Shown here: positions 13,632-23,100 of the stretch, piece after piece
Position numbering within the stretch: position 1 is the stretch's first letter
Layout: every line of letters starts with the position of its first letter
Source: Certhia americana
Taxonomy: Eukaryota; Chordata; Aves; Passeriformes; Certhiidae
Assembly (NCBI GenBank): GCA_018697195.1
Contig: CM031858.1
Coordinates: 109,306,944-109,370,943 of the forward strand
DNA length: 64,000 nt
Direction: 5' to 3'
The notes under the pieces: generated by a model
The model's database searches: none
The model's input: only the letters and a program-made list of their open reading frames with translations
What the model was told of the DNA's origin: nothing
Made by a program: the position numbers and the translations under genes

Positions 13632-16494
13632 TAAGGCATGTTGTTTCCAAAGGACTTAGTAATAGAGAGCAATAGCGAGAAAAAGTTATGAGAGAAAGTC
13701 AAAGGTGGAATTTTTAAGAGGAGAGAGAGAACATTTAGGTGACATGACACTAGGTTATATGTGATATGTGAAGCTATATCTACAGTCTCATGACACATCT
13801 ATAGCAGACCTAAATCATCAAAACACCAAGAGACTTCTCTCTGGGATTTCCTACATGATCAGCTTGGCTTTTGTCTGGAGCAACAGTACTTGAATAGAAA
13901 ATTACTATAGTCATTAAAGAATTATTTCTCTCTATCTTTGTTACCATTCTTTCAGATTTTAGTCCACTATGCGGGAAAGGAAGAATATAAACCAAACCAA
14001 CCTAGGGAAAGTTAAGATCCATGTAAGTAACACAGAGCTGTGTCAGTAAATATAAACACACAGTCATAACTATGTACAGAATTTCAACATTATGTAAATA
14101 CATCTGGATAAGCACACAAGGTCAGTCATGATTTGTTTTTCAAGAGGCTGTGGACCTCTGGAAAGAATACAATACAGCTGAAAATTTTTAGGGACCTGTG
14201 CAGCTGCTGAAAACAAGAAAGTAATCAAGACTGTGGGAATATAGGGAACGTTTGTGAAATTGATGGTACTGGAAACTGGCACAACCTCTATATTCAAAAA
14301 ACAAATATGGTGTGAGAACGAGCAGTATAAACTTTCCTATAATTACATCCCTGATATGTGGGAAATAATGTGGGTGGAAGAAGAGATTCAGACTATAAAC
14401 TCTTTTTTTCCCTTCTTTTTTTTTTTTTTTTCAATCCAAACAAACACTTATCTAAGTACTTAGATACACAATTTAGAAATGTGCAATCTGTCAAGTAGAC
14501 TTACAATATTAATTTTATAGAGGATCTAACAACTACAATAATGAGTTTAGTGTTTGTTGATTTCAGCCAGATTTGGACTACTGACTCAGACTGGAGAAGA
14601 TTAATTTACAGCCAAACTTTTTCAAGTAGTGTTGAACATGGAGACTTAATTGATTATATTTTTAATAACTAAAACAAGACAACACTGATGACAATTAGCT
14701 CAATGAAATTATTTTGCATTTCCCGAACTAACAGTTGTTTTCTGGAGGTTTATCTTAGCAGCAAAACCATATTTCAAATTTAGCCAGTAAGGATTTTTTC
14801 ATCCCACTAATCCTATAGGGATAAAAATATTCAGCAGTAAGGGAAAGGAAAGAGCATTACTATGTAATATTTTAATTATTTACTAGAATTATTGCTTTAT
14901 TATCAATTAATTATAAAATAACAAACAGACATTCCAGAAGAGGCTTTCAGAGTTACCTTCAAATATTAGGAAATACAAAAACTGTTGCAACCACATTACC
15001 AATATCATAATCAGCAGAGTATGCTTATTTTTTAACTCTGTTTAAAATCCTGGTCTCAAGTGATTATCATTTCAGTTCTGTTTTGCCATATGCTGTGTTT
15101 GCGTTTTTGGGTACATCACATCTGTACCATACTGTTCTCAGCTTTAAAATAGTAACAACTGTAGTTCTTTATCTCAGAGTCAGAGTAATTCCTCATGTTT
15201 TAATATTTTATTTAGCATTTCATCTGAAAATGCTCACTGGGACATTTAACAAAAGAAAAAATTGTGTCACTACCTTTATGGTAAAGGAAAACGGGGACCG
15301 ACCTTAGACGACAGACCTACATCAATCTTGTTCTTGTCCATTGTTTTACTTAAATAAATGGGACTTCTGTGTGTATTGTGGACATCTGCTGAGTGTTACA
15401 CAAATATTTTTCCCATGAAAGTTTCCTCCACAACATCATGGAACAACAGTAGGCCAGAGACTCTCTTGCATTGTGCCATAATCTTGCTTCAGCAATTGGT
15501 ATTCATTGACAGCTGAGTTCCAACCCTTGTTGTCAGTATTGCTGATCAGAATTAGAAAGCTCACTTTGTTCTGTGGATCAAATCAGACTAGCTCAATCCA
15601 ACTACTCTTTATGTTGCAACAGAAAGAGTAGATGGTCCATACTTAAAAACCTTTGACTCTAAGGTAGTCCCACTGAGTTAAGTCAACCAGTTGGACCACA
15701 TTTGTATAACCCAGAATCAATTTTGAATGTTAGTGGAGGTCATGTAGGCACATGCAGCACAGAGGTTTTTGATCCAGACAAAAGAATAGTCTGGTTTTTC
15801 TCCCTGTTTTTTCACATTAAAAAAACAACACCAAGATAAAAAAAAGAAAACCCACAACAACAACAAGAAACAGCCCCAACACAGCAGGAAGAGATGCATG
15901 ATGCATCTACCTCCAAAAACTGGAAGTTGTGATGCCAGCTTAAGTTTTTCTGATGGACTTCTTCCCATACAAATCTTAGAAAACTTACAGAAACTGATTC
16001 ATAATAGACATTTTAAATATAATTTATTAAAAAAAAAATCACTAGAAATATAGGCAGAAAAAGCAAAATCCTTTATCTTCTGCACAACCTTCCATTTCTA
16101 CTGAGCTCAGCAGGTTTATTCACCCAGTGAAAGGCAGAGTGTGACCCAGATTTATAACTTTTCACAAAATTTGCAGATATTTCAGACATTTCCCATGTTA
16201 AAGACAATGTTAAAGAATGTAGGGTTTGACTGAGACTGTACTCTATGAGAGCAAAGCCTCTGATTATTAATCCAACAGAGGCTTTCGAGCATTCAGGAAA
16301 TTGTGGTGGATTTAGGTCTGAATAGTTAAATGAGAAGAGAGAATCACACTCTATGCAACTACTGTAATAAATGATGCTCATTTATTGAGCATGAATGCTT
16401 TTTTCAGCAGAAAACCCCAAATTGTGATCAGCTTTATCCTAAACAGGAACAAATGCGGAGTAGGTATGAACAATGAGAAGAATGGATCAGCCTC

Positions 16495-16499
<5 letters not shown>

Positions 16500-16529
<30 letters not shown>
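16500..16529 (+). repeat. Poly(A) tract, 30 A
   Basis: Thirty consecutive A residues. The sequence upstream shows no recognisable processed transcript and no target duplication was found, so it is listed as a homopolymer only. Confidence 0.95.
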
Positions 16530-16531
<2 letters not shown>

Positions 16532-17628
16532 CATTCCTGAAAAACAAAAAGCGTAGTAAGAAATCTAGGATATAACACAGAAAAAAGTAGTGGTGAAAAT
16601 ATAATCAGTGTTTCCAAAAGAACAATCACAAGAGAGCAATAAACCTCTTTAATCTCCCACTAATTTTCAAAGATCTATGCTCCCTATGGAAACAGAGATA
16701 TAAAGCCTGCTAACCTTAAGAATACAAAAAACATCAAAAGCATAAAAGGTCACATAAAGTTCCAGAAGAAGCTTGAAGCTTTACCTTCATGTTAGCAAGA
16801 GAAAAAAATCAGCTTAATTCTTTCATGGTAGTGACTTAGAAAGAAGCTTTTTAAACCATTTCCCCAAATGTAAAAATGATATTCAGAGACAGGATGTCAT
16901 TTTCAAAATCAGATTGGAACAGGATTACTTAATTAAAAGAGACAAATTAAAAATAGGAAATAGTACAGCTGGTGCCTAGGGAAAAAAAAAAAAAAAAGGG
17001 TGGGATGTGAAGCACGTCAGTAAATGTTAAAAAAAAAGAAAAAAGAAAGAGATGAAAAAGTTCTCAGTAGATGTGGACATCAAAAAAGAATAAATGTGGG
17101 GATTTGGAAAATAATTTCTTAAAGACATGTGGGCTATAATTTTAACAGCAGAAATTGCATTAAGTATAGACAGAAAGAAAGAAAGAAAAAGCTCGTTATC
17201 AAATATTAGCTTTGAAGTATGGAGCTGTGACAAAGGTACTGTAGTGGATGAAAGCCAGCAATATTCAAGGCTTAATAATTCAGTGTTTCTCTCCAAGGCA
17301 CTCTCTAAAGCTGTATCAATCAAAACAAAAATGCATTTTGAAGCAGGGTACATATGCAGAGCAAAAGACCATGAAAGCAGTCTGAATATAGAAAAGCTGG
17401 AGAACCTCCTGTCCAATTCATTTAAAAAGAAGGTCTCATTAAATGTCTGCTGAATGTGTGCAACCAAGCTTATGGGTAGTGTAAGATGACAATATGTAGT
17501 ATTTGTTATTTTTTATTTTATTTTTCCTGATGGACTGGGAGATGGAAAAGAAATATCTTAACATTCAAATAAATGAACTGCAGTGTATAATATAGAAGGG
17601 TTCACTGGGTTCAGTAGGTCCTGTGAGA

Positions 17629-17649
17629 CTTAATTGCAAGGCAATTAAG
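17629..17649. repeat. Inverted repeat, 9-bp perfect arms
   Basis: CTTAATTGC (17629-17637), loop AAG, then GCAATTAAG (17641-17649). Perfectly complementary arms with an AATT-containing core. No function is evident. Confidence 0.7.
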
Positions 17650-19008
17650 GTGTAAAGTGCTTAGAATTCCACTTTTTTTTTTTATTATTATTGTATTGGG
17701 AAAAAGTATTTTTATTTCTCATCTCAGAACTGCATAGCGTAGATGACAATGCCCCATCAGACTGTCCTGAATCACAAGGCACTGGGAATCTTGCAGCTGA
17801 ACTTCTGGCTGTCTCACAGTAATCATTTTCCTTTTCCAAAACATTTTAAGAACAAGAACAAAGCACTCCTGCTACACTTTCTAGGCTAATTTCTACAAAG
17901 CTACTGAATAGGAACAGACAGACAAGAACATTCTTTCTAAGCCCCAGTTGATAATTACATTTCTAATGAATGCCTGCGAATGCTGAAAATTTCTGAAAAT
18001 CAGGCTCTTTGTCCTAAATAACACACTGTTCACCAAGAAGTTTTCATACATGAAACTCTTTCCTGTCCGTCCTATAATCAGAAACTTTCTTCCTCTGCTC
18101 CTCTGTTCTTTCTTTACTCTCTACCTACTTCCTGCTTTTACAACCTTTCCTCTCTATTCTTTATTTCTCCTTCTTCTGTAGTGCTTATTCTTGGTAGAAG
18201 TTTGTTCAGGCATCCTCCAAAGTATACTCTGCTTTGCTCAACACAGCCACTAATGGTAGCAATTCATTTTGTTTTCTATCTTCTCTCCATCAGAATGAGT
18301 AAAAAATATGACAAGAATCTCAGAAAACACTTAAGTGAGATATTTTTTTTACTCCTCAGAGCATTCTGTGATATACCAATTTGATCACAGAACCACATGA
18401 AATGAACACAGAAATTTTGGAAAATCTACATTGAACCCCAATTCCAAAAGAAAAGAGTGAAGAGATAAAACTTCTTTCCTTTGACAGCATGTTGTCATGG
18501 TCCAGATTCCTGTTTGCCAGCAGGATGGAAAATTGAATGACACGGGAAAAAATATGAACAAAGAAAGCTGAGGTCAAACCTTATACTATGTCAAGGACCT
18601 CAAACTTAAAAAGAGATGTAGCTCCATGTGGCCCAAATAGAAAGAGAATGACATAAAAACCCCATACTTGAAAAGAAAAACTGAAATCTGGTTTAATAAT
18701 AGATTTTTTTTTTTAATGGACTCTCTTCCAGTTCACTTTTATTTTTAGGAAGTTGGTGTCCTACCAGTCACTGGAGCTGGACTTTCACACAGTTAGTTAC
18801 CACATAACTAATGCAAGTCATTCTAAGGAGATTTTGGTGAGACATGTTTCAAGTTTGCAGAGATTATTGTTTCATAAATAATTTAAAATTACACAAGTAG
18901 CTCATCTGTACCAGTTGAATGTTTCCACCAAATAGCTTATTAGTTTCCTTATGGCCATTTCAGCTCTTTAATTAGGCATTTCGTTCCCCTCCCTTATCTC
19001 CCTTTCAG

Positions 19009-19073
19009 AAATTATCTCAACAATTAGAGCAGATTACAAAGATGTCTACACAGACAGCCTACCATCAAGCCCT
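19009..19073 (+). CDS. Possible small coding exon (speculative)
   Basis: A pyrimidine-rich run (18983-19006) ending in TTTCAG precedes an open 65-base stretch bounded by GTGAGC. It translates as KLSQQLEQITKMSTQTAYHQ-A, rich in Q, L, E and T as in a coiled coil. The exon would begin in phase 0 and end after two bases of a codon. That phase joins in frame to the exon below if the latter begins at 19334. I do not recognise the peptide with confidence. It may be a chance match between a good acceptor and an open frame. Confidence 0.28.
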
Positions 19074-19284
19074 GTGAGCTGCCTCTTCAAGCCTTGCAAT
19101 CAGAGGTCTATTACACTCATTAAATTAGAGTTGGAAAGTAGAAATTCGACCCCATCTGGAAATCTGGACCTGAGCTCTACAGCTAAGTCCTTGGGCTCTG
19201 TAGGTATAAGGCAGAGGTAATTGGCACAGCCAATGTCTGATGGTCAGACTGACTGGTACCACAGTCTTGTAGAAAATTCCATAA

Positions 19285-19291
19285 TGCTAAC
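19285..19291 (+). promoter_or_regulatory. Branch-point-like motif upstream of candidate exon
   Basis: TGCTAAC, close to the optimal TACTAAC branch consensus. The branch A (19290) is 38-43 bases before the two possible acceptor AGs (19328, 19333), a normal distance. It supports real splicing of the 19329-19463 exon but is not proof. Confidence 0.4.
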
Positions 19292-19328
19292 AAAACTTTC
19301 CTATTGCTTGTGTGTCCTTTCCTAAAAG

Positions 19329-19463
19329 CTAAGAAATATGAAAGAGGTAACTCAAGAAAAGAGGTGGACCCATTCAGCAACAATTCCTATAACTGAGGAA
19401 AAACTGGCAACAATACAAAAAGAGAGTGAAAATCAAGAGGTCATTATTCAAGGTTATCAACAG
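19329..19463 (+). CDS. CEP162: Candidate exon resembling CEP162 (coiled-coil centrosomal protein)
   Basis: CEP162 is a coiled-coil protein of the distal centriole that binds microtubules and promotes transition-zone assembly at the ciliary base. This 135-base stretch is 45 codons with no stop. It is flanked by a TGCTAAC branch-point-like site (19285-19291), a short pyrimidine run and AAAAG (acceptor) on the left, and CAG|GTAACA (donor) on the right. Both ends are in phase 0. The peptide contains EKRWTH, PITEEKL, then IQKE..NQE..IQGYQQ. From memory, human CEP162 has KKQRWLH, PVTGEKL, IQKE..EQE..LQGYQQ in the same order and spacing, apart from a two-residue gap. An alternative acceptor gives a start at 19334. 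I found no neighbouring CEP162 exons in the window, so it may be an orphan or relic exon. The assignment rests on remembered sequence. Confidence 0.5.
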
Positions 19464-19629
19464 GTAACACCACACATCATTCTCGGGTTTATAAAAAATA
19501 CTTTTTGTGTTTGTCTCTGCTGATCGGCTGTTTTTCTGCTGACCCGAGAATGCACAATTTTGTTTTCCCCAGCCAGAGATCTTGAAAAGGAAAGGCTGTG
19601 AGTCATGTCTTCTTATGTTTTCTTCATTA

Positions 19630-19635
19630 TTTATT
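19630..19635 (-). terminator. AATAAA poly(A) signal in solo LTR
   Basis: TTTATT on the plus strand is AATAAA in LTR orientation, about 506 bases from the LTR start and downstream of the TATA-like box. The order fits U3-R-U5. The 54-kb copy has a degenerate AATAAG at the equivalent place. Confidence 0.5.
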
Positions 19636-19659
19636 ATTTCTTATCATTACATTCTGTTC

Positions 19660-19690
19660 CTGACCTGCAGAGCTCTTTCTTGCAGGTCAG
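19660..19690 (-). repeat. Stem-loop in the R-like region of the solo LTR
   Basis: CTGACCTGCA (19660-19669) and TGCAGGTCAG (19681-19690) form a perfect 10-bp stem with an 11-base loop. It falls between the TATA-like box and the poly(A) signal, where LTRs have R. The 54-kb copy has only a shorter stem at the same place (CACAGA/TCTGTG). Confidence 0.6.
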
Positions 19691-19746
19691 TCCAAGGCAC
19701 AAATCCCAAAAAGTCCAAATGCTCCCACCCTCAGGGTGGTGTGGAT

Positions 19747-19753
19747 ATTTATA
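19747..19753 (-). promoter_or_regulatory. TATA-like box in solo LTR
   Basis: On the minus strand this reads TATAAAT, 388 bases from the LTR start. The other copy has TATATAAAAG at a near-identical offset (387), which supports it as the U3 promoter element. Activity today is unknown. Confidence 0.5.
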
Positions 19754-20147
19754 TTACAATTCATGTAATCAGTATTTATAATACTTCTCCAATAACTATT
19801 GTCTATGTTAGAAGGTTAAACTGTATTCTAAGCCAACATAATGTGCAACCTCACTGCAGAAGATGGAGGCAAGGAAGAAGAAGGGAGAAACCCAAAAGCC
19901 ATGTGCTTCCTCCATCTTGCCTTCACCTGTCTGCCATCCTAAAAACCCCATATATCTAAAATTCTCACCTTGTGATAAAACTACACACTATTCTACTATG
20001 TAATACACACTCTTAAAAACTCTGGGTCATTTCAGAGCCTAAAGCATTTTTTCCATGTACAAAGGTTAAAAACACTGTCAGAGATTTCCAAAATCTCTCA
20101 AACATGCAAAGAAATATTTCTCATATTTCCAGACTCTGACACATCAT

Positions 20148-23100
20148 GTTGAGCTGTGTTCTGTCCAGTTTCAGAAACAAAATTGTTTAATGGTTGCTAC
20201 TTTTCTGTGGAAAATAGGTACCCTGCAACAGGCTGGTGAAGCTGACTCATGGCTTACATGAAAGGATGCTGCCTGCTCATGCAGGTCAGCAGTATCTGTC
20301 TCTGAGAAAGACCAGCACACCTGCCTTACAGCTTCTGCTGAAATGGTAACAGGGTAGCAATACCTCATTCTGGGCAGGTACCCACTTTTCTAGCTCTGAA
20401 CTCTTAAATTCTTTGATTTCTGTTTTATGGTGGACATCTGATTCCATCAGTTGTCAGCTGTAAAAAAAAGGCCCACACAGATGATTTAGCAAAGGCCAAT
20501 AGTTCTACAGAATCAAACTGAAGTTAGTATAAAAAGAGTGCACTCTCTTTTGCATGTAAAGAAAAGACAAAAGAAAAAAATGATGCTGGATCAAAGAGAA
20601 ACCACCTAAGGACAACTCACCTAAGAAAACCCAAACCTGCTCAGCTGGGTTTGCTGAAACAGTTTTACAGTTTGGAGGAAGGATGGCCCAGCAGTAGTGT
20701 GAGAGGGTCACACTTACCAGGCCACTGCTGTCAGTTATGAGAGAACAAAAAATGCTGCCACAAGTTTAAAACATGGACATGTTGAAGAATGCTCCAGGTA
20801 ATTAACCTGGAGCAGCTCAGCATATTATAGTCTCCTAGCATGTTATAGACTACTGTAAGTCTTCTTGCTGTCTAAAGAAAAATATTTTTTCTAAAGTATA
20901 TTTGATCATTATTTTTAAAGTTAATGTAGTGGAAATTAGATTTTTTTTTTTTTTTTTGCATCTAATTGGTAACTTTTATAAAGATTGTTCTGTTACCTTT
21001 TATACAGGGGTTTAGAAATTTTTTTTTGTGAATACATTATTTATATTCAGATGGGTGTGTTTAAATAATACTTTCAATTCTTATTAACAGATATTCTCAA
21101 GATGATCAGTTATCTTATATTTTAGAGAAACTGTAAATTCTGATGGAATGCTTGATTATCTAATATAAGCAACAGGCAAAGTTGCTTTGATAGCTTGGCC
21201 TTTTTGGGGAAATATGTAGTGCAATCCCTGTATGCAAACGCACTTGCAGAAGCAGTATTAGCTGTCACACTTCCTGAAGCTGTCATGATGACTGGTGATG
21301 GAAGACAATGGGTAAAAGTCAGAGCCACTTTTCTCACCCTTGTTAAACTTTCTCTTCAGCAGCATGTGGCACTGCAGGTAATGAGTTCTATCTGTGTGTC
21401 ACCAGCCTCACTTACAGAGAAAAAGCACTCAGATGTTGGAGGCAAAAACTGACTTCAGAGAAGCCAAAGTTTTCAGCTAAAAATAAGCCTTTGAATTCAG
21501 TGCTCTGCAGAAGTCCTAGATATTCCAATTACTTTTCCATGTTTGGTACTCAGAAAAAGCTTTCAGCCATAGGGTTATTAAATACGGATAACTAACAATC
21601 AGCAATAGTTTCTTCAGCTATTGAATTCTTGAATTTGTCAGTTCAAAAAGTAGAAAATGACCTTAAACTGGTAATATTCTTCTGTGGCAAATATTTAGCA
21701 TTAAAATTAAGAAAGAAAGTAATAGACAACTTCAATAATGATGAACTTTAGACAATAATTTGGTGATAAAATCATACAGCAACCCAGCCTCTGAAATGGC
21801 TAAAACAAACTGGGCATCAAAATCAATGCATCTATATACTGGGAACTGCAGTAGCTAATGACTGTGTGCATTAATTTACATTTTCTGAATTAATGCAGTA
21901 GAACCATCTGAAAATGAAACAATGATCACCTTTCATACATCAGCATTTCTGAAATTTCTATTCCAACCTTTCATAAGAGGTAAAGCAATTGTCATGCTGG
22001 TCAAAGCAAACATTCCTATAGATGCTGCAAGACACAAATTATCATAACAGAGTAGTATATCTATTCAACACTTGTAGCAGTGTCATTGCACTATATTTTT
22101 TCAAACCTTTTTCCTAATTTTTCAAACAAGGAGAAATTTTGATCTCACACTTAGACTTGCAATGAAATTTGCCAAAATCTAGTAAACTATGAGTTGAAAA
22201 GGGGTTTTTGTTTGCAAAATTCCATGTTATTTTCTCCAGTTAATAAAAATTATATTTAAAGTCTCTTTTGTAGACTTTTTTTTTTTACCCAGACTGCAGC
22301 TGAAAAAGAGTAGGCTAAATAAACCAGTCTTCAGACATATACAAGTACATGCCAGGAGCTTGCCTGTTTCAGTCACAGTTCACTCCTTTTGTTCCAGCAG
22401 AAATCTCATTCACTTGAAATTTTGACTAAGGACTAGAATATTTAATCTGTATGTCAAATGAAGGAGCAAAGTATGCTGTTTTCCCTGACATTTTAACAGC
22501 TTTAGCTGTATCTGTGTTGATGGCCTCCAGTATCACCAAGCAATATTTTTTCCCCATAATTTTTTTCTTACCAGAGTTTTCTCACTGTAAATTTTTGATC
22601 AGGCTTGCATAACAGAATTCTCATGCATTATCAACTCTGTTGAATATTCTGATAACTTTCAGAAGCTTAATTTTACATGTTCAACAAGATTTGAGGTCTT
22701 TCTGAAATAACCAAGTAAACACTGAAACTTTTCACATTGTACATACAAGGGCAGTTCACAAATTCCATTCTCTGATCAATAATAACAGGATACAATACAA
22801 ATAATACAAAATTCCTTGTTTTAGCAAAGTGCTTAGTTAAGTAGCTTTGGAAGAACCTGGTAAGTCACTGGATACAGGAGTAGCTTTCCAAATATTTAAA
22901 ATATAATAATAGCAACCCTAGATATAAATTTTAATAACATCTGCTTTAAGGGGATAATATTTCATAGCAGACTTTAGTAAGTATGATGTTTAGATGCTGC
23001 TACAGAGGGCTTCCAAAATACTCATTTTCACAGCCCAAGTAACATCAGAAATTGTGGGGTTTGCTATTTCTTAGTGTGATAATAATGCTTACAACATATC

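Larger units (their letters stand above)
13632..19008. other. Unique AT-rich stretch, no confident gene
   Basis: The longest frame of the whole window (146 codons, minus strand, 17027-17467) lies here, with a 108-codon frame opposite it. Both are F/S- or K-rich, match nothing I know, and are near the length expected by chance in 64 kb at this base composition. Simple runs include T(16) at 14416-14431, A(30) at 16500-16529 and an A-rich run near 16981. A polypyrimidine tract followed by AG at 18293 has no convincing exon after it. Confidence 0.5.
19475..20147 (-). mobile_element. Solo LTR of an endogenous retrovirus, with 6-bp target duplication
   Basis: The LTR proper is 19481-20141 (661 bases). 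Read on the minus strand it starts TGTCAGAG and ends CCCGAGA. It is flanked by the direct repeat CATCAT (19475-19480 and 20142-20147). It is homologous along its whole length to the plus-strand copy at 54148-54781; for example both contain GAAATATTTCTTTGCATG and CTCTGGCTGGGGAAAA. A six-base duplication is typical of class II (ERVK/alpharetrovirus-like) integration. No retroviral internal genes adjoin it, so it is a solo LTR left by recombination. Open frames inside it, including one of 125 codons, are not genes. Confidence 0.88.

Noticed and set aside
16500..16529. A(30) as the tail of a processed pseudogene
   Set aside because: No transcript-like sequence or poly(A) signal upstream and no target duplication seen. 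Processed pseudogenes are also rare in birds.
17027..17467. 146-codon minus-strand frame, longest in the window, with a 108-codon frame opposite
   Set aside because: Its length is within chance for 64 kb at this base composition. The peptide is F/S-rich with poly-F ends from an A-rich tract, has no similarity I recognise and no splice context.
18294..18340. Strong polypyrimidine-CAG acceptor followed by ATGAGTAAAAAATATGACAA
   Set aside because: The following segment matches nothing, its phase does not fit the 19-kb candidate exons and the donor (AA|GTGAGA) is poor.
18492..18640. TGTCATGGTCCAGA as the start of an LTR
   Set aside because: Only the first few bases are LTR-like. No end, TATA box, poly(A) signal or target duplication could be found.
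19582..19959. 125-codon plus-strand frame, and a CCCCAG...GTGAGT micro-exon look-alike at about 19574-19606
   Set aside because: Both lie inside the solo LTR at 19481-20141 and are explained by it. The 54-kb LTR copy does not preserve the frame.
21156..21452. Open plus-strand frame with possible ACAG acceptor (21175) and CAG|GTAATG donor (21378)
   Set aside because: No recognisable similarity, weak pyrimidine tract, and several frames of this length are expected by chance.
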